This document shows, in pieces, positions 1 to 14,000 of a DNA stretch of 64,000 nucleotides. The notes under the pieces are model-generated. The model was not told the DNA's origin. It worked only from the letters and a program-made list of their open reading frames with translations, and made no database searches. This DNA comes from Elysia chlorotica (Eukaryota; Mollusca; Gastropoda; Plakobranchidae), in the NCBI GenBank assembly GCA_003991915.1, contig RQTK01000055.1:229361-293360 (forward strand), in the 5' to 3' direction. A program made the position numbers and the translations under genes. Every line of letters begins with the position of its first letter. Position 1 is the stretch's first letter.

Positions 1-1215
1 ACTCTTAACAAATTTATGAGTCAGTCTTATGATTTTATTCTTTTTGAAAATTTAAATGATGTAAATTAATTATATAAAGCACTTTTTTATGGCAGTTATT
101 ATTTTGTTTCTTACAATATTATACAACATTAATAAAATATGTACTTATACTTTTATGCCACTTTCTCATTTCTAGTATCTCATTGACACATCCTAATTGG
201 TATTGCAATATGACTTCATTTGCCTCTTATCCGTCAAAATTTTCTTTTTATTTGATTAGTTTTGTCTATGGCATCATGTTCATTAAATCATGCTCTACAG
301 TACTTGAAATTTTCGTTTTACTTAACAGTGGTAGGCTTTGAACCTAAATCTATATTAAACAAAGTAAGGAAATGAATAAATTAAATGACTTTGACAAGTA
401 CAGGGTATTATGGGATCATATTTGTATCATTTGAGTCTTAAACGGTAAAACCTAAAGCTGATATAAAACAAAATAAATAATGGGTGGTTGCACATAATTA
501 AATATGAGTCTACTGGACTGCATACAATTGATTAATAATTATAATTGTTCCCAAAAGATCCCACCATTGTCACAAATTGTACTAGCACTTAAACGTTATT
601 GCATTCAAAACTTAAATTTAAAAATACATGCACACCACATTAAAACTAGAAAAAAGAAACTTTACAAGAAAAGAATAGGTAAAAAGATTTTTATTGTAAT
701 CTTTGTGATGTCATCAACATTAAAAGATAAGTAACAAATGTTTCAATGGGAAAAAAGAACATGTCATCTGAAAAAAAGAAAATTACAAATATGACTATAT
801 ATACATAAAAACAAATACATATACCATGATGATTTTCTTTATAAACTTGAATTTCACTAAAAGATGAGTACAACATAAACATATAACTAAAATGCCTACC
901 ACTTAATTTGAAGGAAAAAAAAAAGGAATAGAATATATGGTTACTTTTTGATACGATGTAAAAAAAAAAATCATGAATGGTGAGATCATTGAACATGACA
1001 AAATAAAAGCAGATTTCAATTTTTTAAACATCAAACTATGAAAGCGCCGAGACTTTCCCCATGTTAAGCTATAGCTTCAATCTATTACTTTGAAGTCCCA
1101 TCGAGCCATTTATCAGGCATTGTGATTCAACCACTAATTAATTGAATAAATGGCCCCCATAATTCATTGTCTCCAGAGACAGAAAGCTAACAACAACAAA
1201 AGTCATATATCAGAT
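1..1215. other. AT-rich intergenic or intronic sequence, no gene seen
   Basis: This stretch is strongly AT-rich with many short homopolymers. I find no run of exons joined by matching phases, no conserved domain and no RNA gene. The short open frames on both strands have low-complexity translations and look accidental. Confidence 0.6.
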
Positions 1216-2025
1216 CAGACTGTGGCAATCAGTCAGATGCAGCCACTTGTTTTCAAAGTCATTCAGGAAAGTATGTGATGAAAGCACGAGACACTTGTAG
1301 CAAATTTAACAACAGTAAACTAAAACAATGATAAAGCAGTTAAGATTATACTAACGAGTCAAAACTTTTAATTCTGTAGTATTTTACTCTATTGGTTCAA
1401 GAATTATGCTGTTTGAACAATAAATTGTCACAACAAAACAGGAGTATCTATGAGGCAATTGCTGTTGCTGTTTGCTTTGCATCTAAAGTCAGCACTATAA
1501 AGGCTATATAGTGAACAGGCTCCCAGAATAACGTCAGACAAGTTTACCTGCTGCCACACAGAGACAGTGCAGAGAAACCATGATCCTGTCTCAGTTGGTA
1601 TTATACTGACACTGACTCAACCAGTGGGGGACAAAATTGGACACATTTTTTACTGATCATATATTTTGAACCCGATCAGGAGACCAACGCTCTACCACAT
1701 GAGCCAGTTCGTCCCTCAATGGAAACTACGAGAATGTTACATGAGTGTCATTCAAAGATGCAGCTACATTGTATTTGTGATCCATCAGTCATTCAATAAA
1801 GCATGTCATGAGAGCATATAACACTTCTAAATAATCGATACCCGTCTGGCACATTGAACAACAATGAACAAAAACAATGAAATAGCAGTTAACATTAGTA
1901 AGTTATTAATGAGTCAATGTTTATAGCTCTCTCGAACTGCATTAAAAATTGTTCAAGAATTATGCTGTTCAACCAATAAATTGTAACAAAAAAATAATAG
2001 ATTCTATGAGCTTATGAGATCAATT
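1216..2025. repeat. old tandem duplication (period about 525 bp) interrupted by a SINE
   Basis: The segment about 1220-1455 is repeated, with many changes, at about 1745-2020. Shared landmarks in the same order are GATGCAGC near the start, GTCATTCA followed by AAGYATGT, an ACAACA/AACAATGA block, GAGTCAA, and finally CAAGAATTATGCTGTT followed by CAATAAATTGT. Divergence looks much higher than in the other duplications of this window, so this one is older. A minus-strand SINE lies between the two copies. Confidence 0.6.
1480..1718 (-). mobile_element. tRNA-derived SINE, minus orientation, near full length
   Basis: Read on the minus strand, the element starts with a tRNA-like head (A-box region GGCTCATGTGGTAGAGCG, then GATCGGGTTCAAAA as the B box). 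It continues with the body shared with the copies at 52-61 kb: GTCAGTGTCAGT, CTGAGACAGGATCATGG, GTGTGGCAG and TATATAGCCTTTATAGTGCTGA. It is a Pol III type, non-autonomous retroposon that depends on a LINE for movement. Differences from the 59 kb copy suggest an old insertion. Confidence 0.75.
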
Positions 2026-5000
2026 GCACTGCATCATAATATTTCTGATAGTAATAAAGCCCTCCATTCTTTTAATAAACTTTGGCGTGATGAGATTGAC
2101 AAGAATATGGCAAAAGAGAGCTATCAAGTTACCAATAGCTGATCCCAGTAAATAATTTATTACCTAATGAAGACAAATCTCGCTTGAAACAATTTTTTCA
2201 ATTCGTTATTTGAAGTATATCACTTAATTCTAAATGTTTATTGATTTTAGATGTCTTTAAAAAAAAAATTTTTTTTTAATCATTAGTGATGTTCAACAAA
2301 AAAAAACCTGCACAACATTAGTCTTTTTTTTGCTCACAGAGTTACAAAATCTCTTAAATATTTAAGTCTTTATTTTATCCATTGAACCTATATTACTTTA
2401 CACACTTATTAAATATTTATCTAAAATGTTTGATAAAAAGCTTGCAAGCTTTTAACCTCATAAAATGCACAAAGATAAAATGAGACCAAAATAATTATTC
2501 TTATTCAAATCAAAAGTGTTAACAAATGTAAGGAGAAACGCATAAAGCAGTATCTATTACTGTTGATTCTGTACGTGATATATGATTGCGTTTCATTAAT
2601 ATCAGCAGAATATGTGATGTACAAGGAAGGGAGAAAAGGCATGCATTGGAAGTGTCTTTTTCAAAGTCGATGCCATTTTCAAATTTGATAAAAACTGTTG
2701 TCAGCTGTCAAATGGCTTTCCAGCTAAAAAGACTGGGAAATCCACCATGTGTGGTTAATGCAGACCATTATGAGGACCATAACAGACTTGAATCATCTCT
2801 CAAGTTTCCACTGATATAGGTCCAGTGCTGTCTTAAACAGAACTCGGGGCTATTCAGTAAGAGTCACATTTTATCACCCTTAACTTTATAAAAGCTGCAT
2901 CGATTTTAATCCAAACAAATCTTGTAACTATGGACAATTTCAATATGTTGCTCAATGTAGGGTAATCTTCGACGCAAATTTAAGGGTTTCAATATTTCTC
3001 AAACTTTCAGGTTCACTTTTTTTTTTAGGGAAAAGAAAGTCAGTCATTTCTAGTCCCTAGAATGAGAGACCACTCGAGCAAGACGCATCTCACTTGAAAG
3101 CTTTATGCCTCAAAATCCATGGCCATATTCTCCTACTACCCTTGAAATGGGGTAGGAGATCATCATCCATAGAACTGAGAGGCAAAAAAAACAAACTTTT
3201 ATCTGCACGGAATAATTGGTACTAGGGAAAGGTAATATGTCCAGGCAAAGGACAACCCTGATTCCTATACCTGAGCACCCACCAGCGCTCATCATCCTTA
3301 GTATAGAAATCTAAAAGGTAAGGTTGGTCCCATGCTTTTGATATTAATTTACTCGCCGCACTTTACTTATAATGTGACTCAAGAGCCTCACCTAACTATT
3401 CCGTGCTGGGTGACACAGGAGGCCCAGAAAAAAATCCAAACTTGCTGGGTATGAAACCCAGCACCATCGCAAAGTGGGCCAAAGGCCCTAACCATTGCAA
3501 TCTGCATTAGACTAAAAGAATGAAAACTTTTATATAAAAGCACAGGTTGAGTGCGAATGTTCATGACATGATGAGACCATGTACTTGTCACATGATCAAG
3601 AGGCGCTCCACACAAAAAAAGTTGTTGTCACAAAGCCTTAGAATCACAAACCGCCAAGCAGGGTGGTGAAACCTTAAAATTCAGGATAAAAGTTATTTAT
3701 GCCTACAGGCCATACCAGCTGAACAGGTTAGAGTTAGTTTGTACATGTATTTACAGCTTTACTAGTGAGTACTAGGTCATCAGAGTAATGGCCATGTTGT
3801 GCCCATGATTTCTTAGACAGTGAATACAGTACACCAGTAGCAAAGATGACTTCTTTTGTTTCCCTGATTAAACCAGTTGAACAATATTGGTACTTTACAC
3901 AGAGGTGGCATTAAAATTGCCGAGAGCAAAGTTTCTGCGATAAAAAACATGCCAGAACCAAACAAAGGCCTCTTCTAGGCCTAAGAGGAACACAAGTGTC
4001 TGAGGGTCTTGGGTGACAAAGGGGAGAGTACATGTATTATCATATGTTAGCAGTACTGTTGAAACTGCCATTGCTGAGACGTGCCTAAGAGAAGACATAT
4101 CATGGCACTAAGCCAGAACAGGCGTTGCAATTTTACTTTTTACTGATTTAGACAAGAGCCTCTAAGGAATTTGAGTTGGATCAAATACATTACTATTTAT
4201 TTTTTTTATAAAATTTACCTTGTAAGATCACATAGCTTATTGTCTTACAGATCACATCAAGTCAATCCAGCTGGGAACAATTAACACAAGTCTCAAGGTG
4301 ACCTTAAAAAAGTCTGTAATAGTTGAAACTTTTGATAAGGTTTTCCTCAAGAATGTAGATAGAATCTTTTTAATGTCACCTTGGAATGTCAAACAATGAA
4401 AAATCTGTAAGCCAGCTGATCATGACTTGATTATTATAACCTTTGTAGAGGATGGACTGAAGGTAGGAGAATATAACGCATACTGAGTAAATGTGACTAC
4501 TGTATGTGCTTAAGTTATTTCATTATTTAAAAAAAATAGGCATTAGATAGAGGGAAATTAAAAACTGCATGAACACATCATGACAGTTTATCAAGTCTTT
4601 CAATGGTCTCCAAAGACCAGATTTTTTGTATTTGACCAACAAGATTACAGAAGAAACGTATCGATTTCCATTACATAGAAATGAAAATCAATATTGCAAT
4701 CCAAACCTTCACAAGTGTTGCAACATCTACGGATCACTTGATAGTTGCCACAATTCCAAGGCTTTGAAGAACCATGCCATCTTGTTTGTGATGCGCACAA
4801 ACTACTTTGTAAGTAAAATTGAGAAAATGTAATTTGTTTCCAAGCAGGTGTGGGTGATAGAAACAAAGTCAGAGGGAAACCATTCCTTGTCACTGCAAGA
4901 AACATCTGGATTGCATTTCCATGTATATGGACTTCCTAGCATCAAAGTTCAAAGCTACATGGTCTTAAAAAAAAACTATCCACTTCAAGAGGTCTATTTA

Positions 5001-5390
5001 TGAGCTCTAGTCGTAGACTTGTCATGTTCAGTGTCACATGGAAAGACAGCTTCCAGTCACCAGTCGAGACAAAATCTTCTGGTCAGTCTGGAATTGTGCT
5101 GAGTAGTAATTAGAAGTAGGCTTATAGAAAATGATCTCAAATTGATGGCGTTTAGGAATAGAAAAGTATTTGCACATGTGTTTGCACCAATTTGCCTTGC
5201 CACTGAGACAAGAGAACAGAATTTAGGGCATTACACCACTATACTCTTTGAACAGCCAGGAAAAATTGTTTGCTTCTGCAAGTTTACACTTTAACCCTTT
5301 CATTATCAGAGATGAAAAGTACAAGGATTTGCAGGTGTTGAAAAGATTCCCCAATCCCGAAAATCATTGCTTTTTAATCTTTGCCCAGGT
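2026..5390. other. no recognisable gene; unassigned AT-rich sequence
   Basis: No exon chain or family motif was found on either strand. Around 3415-3500 there is a weak tRNA-like head on the minus strand (GGTTTCATACC resembling a B box), which may be another decayed SINE, but no body follows. The open frames here have neither coding-like composition nor splice signals linking them. Confidence 0.5.
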
Positions 5391-5673
5391 AGGACAAGGA
5401 GCTAAGCTCAAGCTAAAAACATGATGAATGAAATCTTGAGGATAAATAAATCTTTTTTCTGTTTGTACTGTGTTATTCTATTCTATTCTGTTTTATTGAT
5501 GTTGCAGTTGTGTTTTCAAAGTATAATATAAAATACTTGGGTCTCATCTTAGGCAAAGAAGCTCTGAAATTAGTTACAAAACACAAAATATGTAAGCTTT
5601 CCGGCTTATGCCTCCATCACACACAAGAACGATAAAAGAAAAAAAAAAGGAAAATTGTACACAATATACACAC

Positions 5674-5811
5674 TAATGGTCGTAAGTACAAAGCTGTATT
5701 AAGCTTACGAATGGTCATAAGATATACGAATAAGGCTTCGTCGTCATAAGATAATCGAATAAGGCTTCGCAAGAGTTATTAGCTAGCGCGGCATTGCACT
5801 TACGACCCTAG
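5674..5811. mobile_element. small MITE-like element with terminal inverted repeats, copy 1
   Basis: The left end reads GGTCGTAAGTACAA and the right end reads TTGCACTTACGACCC, which is its inverted complement with one or two mismatches, flanked by TA. The interior holds a short direct repeat built on CATAAGATAtACGAATAAGG. The size (about 137 bp), lack of coding sequence and TA borders fit a miniature DNA transposon. The superfamily is not determined. Confidence 0.5.
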
Positions 5812-6355
5812 GAATTAGCATATTTTGTTATACTCTGTATTTGACAAGTCACCAAAGTATATTTCAGAACTTATACATTTGTACCATTCTGTAAGAATAT
5901 TCCGACCATCTGCCAACAATTCATGTAATGAACCTAAAAAGTTATGAGGAAAGACCTTCTAACCATATCCCATACAAGAATTGAATATCCCTCTAAAAGT
6001 GCAAAAATTTGGACGCATGATCACAATTACAAAGATAAAAACACAAGGTATTAGCACTACAAAATGAATGTGTGTTTGTGTATGTATGTGCAAGCATTTT
6101 TTTTCTAATAATACAGTAAAGTGCATAAAGGCAGCCTCTGCAAAAATGTAAAGTGGTGATATGCATTTTACACTTCTACTTATTTTAATAATTATCATTA
6201 TTATTTCTATTATTGTTATTATTAAGTTGAAGTATTCATCTTTGGAAAATAGATGTCATGCAAGTCAGAACAGGAAAGATGGAGAGAAAAGCGAAGGTGA
6301 AGGAGCAAACAGGATTCTTGATATTAAATTAATCCTAATATTAAGAAATCCAGAT

Positions 6356-6398
<43 letters not shown>
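6356..6398. repeat. (GA)n microsatellite, about 43 bp
   Basis: Uninterrupted AG repeat inside the first copy of the 1.9 kb duplication. The matching tract in the second copy is more than three times longer. Confidence 0.95.
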
Positions 6399-6401
<3 letters not shown>

Positions 6402-6959
6402 TCTAATTATAGATTATAACTACAACATATTTGGAATTGATATGAAATTGGATGCATTTTTTTTTTATTTGTCAAGGGTCTTCACATGGATGGATGACAG
6501 AAGCGTCTAAAACAAGCAACGCACTTGGAAAGAAAGTGTAGGGACACTTGTCTGTATAAATGCAGTCATGCCAACACATTGTGTTGTAACGGACAAAGCA
6601 CAAGAGTTCCCTTGCAATAAAAATTGGACTAACCAAGATCATTTGTTTTTTTTTAAATATCGGTTGGATGACCATAAAATTATCCTATTGTGGTTTAAAC
6701 AAGAGGAGCAAATTATGTGTCAGTTCTTAAGTTGAATTCCCCAAGACAACCATGACACGCTCTGTATGCTTGAGTTAGCCATGAGAGAGGATAACATGCA
6801 ACAGCTCTCCAAATTCAGATAACATATGCTTAGCTGTCTCTGAACAAGGTTGCTTTTAAGTTCGTCAAACAAAAAAGTATGTGCAGAATTTCTCATGAGC
6901 CATCCCTGGTCGGGAATTTAACAAAGTTACCTGCACCAGAGTGTTTAGACAAACTTTGG

Positions 6960-7085
6960 GGTAAACAGTGAGAGGAGGCCTTGCTAAGAGAGTGTTTCAA
7001 GCCACTGGGATCCACCCTGTCAACAGATTTCGCTTTCCAGACCTTTTCCGAGCAACAGATGCCGTAAATGCAAGAATAATGCATA
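6960..7085 (+). pseudogene. pogo/Tigger-like (DDE) transposase fragment, copy 1
   Basis: The plus-strand frame from 6968 contains KRVFQATGIHPVNR followed by FPDLF. This resembles the conserved stretch near the C-terminal end of the pogo/Tigger DDE transposase domain, where family members read like FKKTGIYPFNRDVF. Upstream in other frames there is GWMTEAS (near 6490), which resembles the GWMT motif of the same domain, but the frame is interrupted many times. It is a decayed plain DNA transposon remnant. The call rests on a short motif, so it is tentative. Confidence 0.4.
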
Positions 7086-7700
7086 AAATTTCACCAATGT
7101 GTCATAAATCTCTGAACGGAAATAATATAAGATCTATACCACCATCACAATGAAAATAGAGGCATCCTGCCTTGAGAAGAATTGGTTGAAAGCAGTGACT
7201 GCCATTGATAAAGAAAAGGAAGAGCAGATGGGTTATCTCCAAGCAGAGCGTACAAAATTAGAATCGAATACTAACAGCATAATATCGGTGTATTTTTACG
7301 ATTCCTGCGTTTCCGGTAACTATCGATAAGGTATTTAACAAAAAAAGTCTATAAATACAGGTTTTTAACTAAATTATGGTATATATACCTAAATTTATTT
7401 CTTTTACTTTTTTTTCTCTTTTATAATTAAATGTGGAGCTAAACTCAAGCAAAAAATATGATGAATGAAATCTTGAGGGTAAATAATTATTTTTCTGTTT
7501 GTATTGTTTTATTCTATCATTGATGTTGCAGTTGTGTTTTCAAAGCATGATGTAAAAATTGAGGGTCTCATCTTAGACAAGAACGCTCTGAAATAAGTTA
7601 CAAAACAACACAAAATATATGTAAGCTTACGGCCTTATGCTTCCATCAGACACAAAAACAATAAAAGAAAAAATAAGGGACAATTGTACTATATACACAC

Positions 7701-7811
7701 TAAGGGTCGTATGTATAATGTTGTGGTAAGCTTACAACTGGTCATAAGATATACGAATAAGAAGGCTTAGGAAGAGTTGTTAGCTAGCGCGACATTGTAC
7801 TTACGACCCTA
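7701..7811. mobile_element. small MITE-like element with terminal inverted repeats, copy 2
   Basis: The left end TAAGGGTCGTATGTATAATG pairs with the right end, whose inverted complement reads TAGGGTCGTAAGTACAATG. Two internal blocks seen in copy 1 are shortened here, giving about 111 bp. The better-preserved outer ends show that the terminal repeat is about 18-20 bp long. Confidence 0.5.
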
Positions 7812-8415
7812 GGAATTTGTTATAATCTGTATTTGACAAGTCACCAAAGTATATTTCAGAACTTATAAATTTATATCATTCTGTAAGGTTGTTCCGACCA
7901 TCTACCAACAATTCCTGTAATGAAACCTAAAGAGTTATGAGGAAAGACATTTAAGCTATATCCTGTAATGAAACCTAAAGAGTTATGAGGAAAGACCTTT
8001 TAGCCATATCCGATCCAAGAATTGAATGTCCCTCTAGAAGTGCAAAAATTAGGACGCATGATCACAATTACAAAGATAAAAACACAATTTTATAAAAGGT
8101 ATTAGTACTGCAACATGAATGTCTGTTTGTGTGTGTATGTGCATGCACTTATTTCTAAAAAAACCAGTAAAGTGCCTAGAGACAGCCTCTGAACAAATCT
8201 AAAGTGCTGATATGCACTTTACAAATTCTATTTATTTTAAAAATTATCATTACTATCTCTCTATCTCTATTATTTTTATTCCTCAGTTAAAGTATTCATC
8301 TTTGGAAAATGAATGTTATGCAAGTCAGAATAGGAAAGATGGAGAGAAAAGCGAAGGTGAAGGAGCAAACAGGATTCTTGATATTAAATTTATCCTAATA
8401 TTAAGAAATCCAGAT

Positions 8416-8564
<149 letters not shown>

Positions 8565-9119
8565 GTCTAATTATAGATTATAACTATAAAATATTTGGAA
8601 TTGATATGATATTGGTCTGCATTTTTTTTTTATTTGTCAAGGGTCTTCACACAGATGGATGACAGAAGCGTCTAAAACAAGCAACGCACTTGGAAAGAAA
8701 GTGTAGGGACACGTGTCTGTATAAATGCAGTCATGCCAACACATTGTGTTGTAACGGACAAAGCACAAGAGTTCCCTTGCAATAAAAATTGGACTAACCA
8801 AGATCATTTGTTGTTTTTTTTTTAATAACGGTTGGATGATCATAAAATCACCCTATTGTGGTTTAAACAAGAGCAGCAAATTGTGTGTCAGTTCTTAAGT
8901 TGAATTCCCCAAGACAACCATGACACGCTCTGTATGCTTGAGTTAGACATGAAAGAGGATAACATGCGACAGCTCTCCAAATTTAGATAACATAAGCCTC
9001 TGAACAAGGTTGTTTTTCAGCTCGTAAAACAAGCTACAAAAAGTATGTGCAGAGTTTCTCATGAGCCATCCCTGCTCGGGAATTTATCAAAGTTAGCTGC
9101 ACCAGAGTGTTTAGACAAA

Positions 9120-9225
9120 CTTTGCAATAAACGGTGAGAGGAGGCCTTGTTAAGAGAGTGTTCCAAGCCAATGGGATCCACCCAGTCAACAGATTTCCAG
9201 ATATTTTTCGAGCAACAATGTGTCA
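9120..9225 (+). pseudogene. pogo/Tigger-like (DDE) transposase fragment, copy 2
   Basis: This is the counterpart of the 6960-7085 fragment. The frame gives KRVFQANGIHPVNRF and then PDIFRAT after a short deletion relative to copy 1. It has no independent function and follows from duplication of the surrounding 1.9 kb. Confidence 0.38.
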
Positions 9226-9352
9226 TAGAACTCTGAACGGAAATAATATAAGATCTATACCACCATCACAATGAAAATAGCGGCACCCTGCCTTGAGAAG
9301 AATTGGTTGAAAGCAGTGACTGCCATTGATAAAGAAAAGGAAGAGCAGATGT

Positions 9353-11099
9353 ACGAAGTTGTACAAACCACTTCGGATAAACGTAAATGCACATGAGCCA
9401 AGAGCACAGATCAGGGGTAAATGAAGTCACCAAATACAAAGTTTTTTTTAGTAAATCCTTTGGAATTCAAATAGCCTTTAATTTTCAGAGCTATATTTCA
9501 TGTGGCCAAACACCTGGAGATAGTGACCATTATTAGAGTCATTTGAAACATCTGCAAGAACATGTTGCCATATAGCACAATGTATTGATTACATATTGTG
9601 CAATTTTGTACCACAAATGTATACATGATTATGCGCCAGGAATGTTAAATTTGCACAAAATAACTATCCTCTTTATTCTTCTCTAGTTTCGGTGGCTGAG
9701 TGACAACAAAATTGAAGCCATACGCCAAAATGCACATTGAAAAAACAAGAACCTCTAACAATAGTCTGTGACTTTAAAATAGAATTAGTAATTTTTGAAA
9801 AAATGATATTGGTAACTGTTGCGTTTCCAAAAGTCTAGACATGAATTCAAATCATGTTGGCTGAGACTGTGCTTTTGAAATTAGATCTAATTACACAATC
9901 TTTTTTACTGATAGAATTCAGAGCTCTTTCATGTACATTATTGGAATCCACACTAAAAGGATAAAATCTCAATCTTTAGTACTAAAATTGCCATAGTTTT
10001 ACTATTTAGTAAATGAAAATTTTACTCACTGTTAGAACATAAATTGACAATAGAGGATTTCAGTTTATATATACATATATACATAAAATCTGATTTTGCC
10101 TTCCAGCCATTCAATTCAAACCATCAGAATTTAATTTGCTTTCATCATTTGAAATTAGTAAAGGTGTGGAAAAGGGGGAGGGGGTCCTTCATCAAATGGA
10201 AAATCACAGAAGAGAAAGAATGTTTTTGAAAAAGTAATGGAGTGCAAGTGATAAGATGCACAGTTTCTTGTAAGTTTATGTCTGCAGCATGCTCTCCAAC
10301 TGTAAAGTGGCGTCGCATCAGAAAGACAATCAAGGGGTAAAGGTTTTAAAACCAGCTACACGCAATAAAGTTTAACCAGTTTTTTTAAGATGCAGATGCG
10401 GTTAAAATGAACAGAGATACACTTTGCTCTGAAAGGATCTTCTGCAAAATCCCTGGGAGACAAGACCATATCTCAAAGATCCATGTGAGACAGGAAACTG
10501 TATTCTCAATAGCAGATTAATTTGAGAGCAAGTCAACAATGATACGCTATCTTCAAAAAAGTTATACACTGATAAGGTAGGACCATTGTTTTGTACTTTC
10601 TTAACAGGGTTCAGAGAAGTATTGTTTGACATTTATAAATTTCATGGTTTAGTTACGCTCGCCTTTACAAAATGATAACAAAGGAAACTAAAAACTTAAG
10701 CTATTTACATTTACGTTTTTTATGTCTTATTTACGACAAGAAGTAAAAACATTAAGAAATAAAAAGAACACTATTAAACACTGTGGCTACAGCACAAAAT
10801 AAAAAAGGTATTTGTGACTACCAGTACCTGAATCATAAGCAAGTTTATCCGGATAATAGAATAAAAAACTGGATGAGAAAGAACTTACGCATATTGTTTG
10901 TTCACGAATAAAATTTACTCTGTGTGACACAATGTCATGAAATTCTCAGAAGATTTCACAGTAACTTTCCTCATGTCCTTTAAATTCCAGTAAAAATTTG
11001 ACATGGTTTACTTTCAGCTTGTATTTTCACTTGGATGACAACTCTGTTCTGTTGAAACTTAAGAAAAGGAAAGCTTTTTACAGACTCCCAATTCTTCTT
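9353..11099. other. 3' flank of the LOTUS-RRM gene; no other gene seen
   Basis: AT-rich sequence downstream (on the minus strand) of the stop codon at 11100-11102. It should include the 3' untranslated region of the LOTUS-RRM gene, but I could not pick a convincing minus-strand polyadenylation signal. No coding exon, SINE or long repeat is recognisable. Confidence 0.5.
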
Positions 11100-14000
11100 C
11101 TAATGATGTGGCTTTTGAGCACGGCTCTCCAACATTCTCAGCTGCAATCTATTCTTCAGCACAAACCTCATCTTTTCATTTTTGTAGGGGACATCCACCT
11201 TCAAAGAGGGAAAAAGAAAGAAAAAAGATTTAATACATGTCCAATTCTACACTACAGCTAAAAAGATGTTCAAAATACATCATATAAAATCAATAGATTG
11301 TGGTTGATTTTTTGTTTGTTTAGAGAACTTTAAGATTTGGTGGGCAAGGGTTTATAGAGTGAGAAAGAAATACAATCCACAAGGAACACCAAAAAAACTC
11401 CTTTGGGAAAAAAAAATATAAATAATAAAATCCTTACATGTTGCTTGTGCATGACTATTTCTTAGAATTGACCAAAAACCTTCTTGATCTACTTTTGCTG
11501 TAATTCTAAACCAACACGTCATGGTATTGCACAAAATTGAAATCTAATACCTCACAAATCAAGTTACCTTATCTAACTTTTTTCTCACAACTGTTCTTCA
11601 AATTATGAAATTTCAACATCAAAATCTTTTGTTGAGTATTATTTTTTATTTTTTTTACATGTTATATTGAATGCAAGTGTATCAGAGTGGGTGATAATAT
11701 TTCTTACCTTAAGATAGCAGTCTCCAACAACATGACAGTTCATTTCTTCCACACACTGAATAACATCATTAATGGTAGACAGGTACAAATAAGCTCTTGT
11801 GCTGGTAAGAAAAATAAATCAGAAACATTTTAAAACCTGCCAAACTTTGGAAAAGAGGCAACAGTGAGAATTAGGCATGTTTTGAAGTAAGATTTGTAGC
11901 TTCTTAATTTGATACTTTTCCACAAGTAATGATATTTCACATTTCTTTAATCTGCAAAAAATAAACAGAGGTCCTACTAAAAGAAAATTGTTCTTCAAAT
12001 ATTTCTGTAACTTCAATATTGTTGCCCTTCCCTTTTGCTATGACTAAAATCATAAAAGAATGAATTTTCATAGAATTTAACATACGTAAAGAAAACTAAT
12101 AGAAGAAAAAATTACATCCAAAGTTGTAATTTGGAAGACTAGAAACATATTGGTACCCTGTTTCTGAAGGGAATGCTTAAGAACTAATGACTGTGAAAAA
12201 TACAAAATGTTTATAATATATGAAATCTAATTGATTTAAAAAGACTACGATTAAAACTTGTGACACATAGTGACATGCAACGATGGTTTGTCGGTCTTGG
12301 TTTCAGCTGAAATCTATCAATTCATGCACAGGGGTCCATAGCTCGCACTTCAATATTGGACAGGTTTATATAGAGTTTCAGCAAAATCCTTTGGTCATTC
12401 TCGGTGACTCTTGAATCAGTGAATTGATTACGTTTTGTAAAAAAAGGGCAATAATCCAACTTTTCAAGAAAAAGACTTGGATCTGATTTCTTGACTCATC
12501 TAATAAATTGTTTTCATTAAAAAAAATAAACATATTTTTATGGAGAGATTAGAGATATTTAACTATGTTTCAAATACAGCACACGTCTAGATTGGGGTAA
12601 TATTTTTGAAAAAATACTCACCATCCTTCCAGAGCACTGGTGTTCCCTATTGTTATGTCCTTAACATGGTATTTAGAAAACATTTCTTGTAATGAAACCT
12701 GGAAAAGAAGAAGTAAGGGTAAAGAAAGAAAAAAAAGACATAAAAAGCTGATGGTAAAGATACATTTGTTTAGCACTTTAACTCCTTTTGAAGGCAGTCG
12801 AACGGCCAGATGGCCAGACTGATTCTGGCACAGATCACTAGGTGTGAAAAATAAGGTGTGGCAGTACTGTTCACCTGGTTAACTCATGCTCTAAAGTGTT
12901 GCGCTGGTGTCGTCAATATTATTGTATTATCTCTAGTTATAAGTTCATAAAACTATATATTTATATTGCGCTGAAGAGTTGATTTCACTATCTTGTTTGT
13001 TTCAGCGTTTTAATAATCGTTAATTACTTTTGTTTTGGGGAAATAAAGGAAGAAGCCAGTTATTACTTTCTTTCCTGCAGGTGATCACAATTAAACTTGT
13101 TTAATTTTAAATAGCTGTGAGTGTGATATGTTTCAGTTCGAATCTTTTTTACACGGAACAACATTTCTCCTGCGTGTCTCTTGACTGAAAGCGTGATGCA
13201 CTTAAGAGCTGATGCAGCCCCAATTGAAAATTCTGCAATACAGAAATGGAAACATCTGCTAAAAATCGAACCTTTGAACTCCTACTCGTCAATCCATAGC
13301 ACTAACGGTAGAGATATCTGGCGCCTTATCCTAAAAATGTGTGTGTGGGGCAGCTTTTGACACTCCTATGTGAATCAGTGAAAGCATGGCTTTCATCATT
13401 ATCTTCCCCATTTACCAATTCACAAGTAGCTATTTCCAGGGCCTGTAGTTTTCTCACAGCGAGGCAGTTATTTGGCACCTCGCCTTTTATGTGTTAAGAT
13501 CAAAGAATCAGACAACTAAATAATTTATATCAAAGTAATTGTTTGAAGACTGTTCAAATTGCTAAATAATTTTAGAGCTGGATTAAAAATTGTATAAAGA
13601 TGAATTCTTATCTAAGAAAAGCTATTTGCCTTCTTTAAATAGACTGGTTGAAGCATCGTTTTAAGTTCTAGCCACTTTCTTAGGCAGTCTTACACAGATT
13701 TGAGGTAAAATAGAGAAATAATTTTAGAGCTGGACTAAAAATTGTATAAAGACAAACTCTTATCTAAAAAGAGCTATTTGACTTCTTTAAATAGACTGGT
13801 TGAAGCATCGTTTTAAGTTCTAGCCACTTTCTTAGGCAGTCTTAAACAGATTTGAGGTAAAATAGAGAAAGAATGAATTTTTTTTTTATTTCATACATAC
13901 ATGTGGTTTCCACACTACATTTTATATACTATAAGTATAGCATAAACAAATAAAATGTGTGTCAGGGCAGCACTAATAATATTATGTTATATACTCACAA

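Noticed and set aside
3388-3615. Possible tRNA gene or SINE near 3.4-3.5 kb on the minus strand
   Set aside because: A B-box-like GGTTTCATACC is present, but no complete cloverleaf and no SINE body follow.
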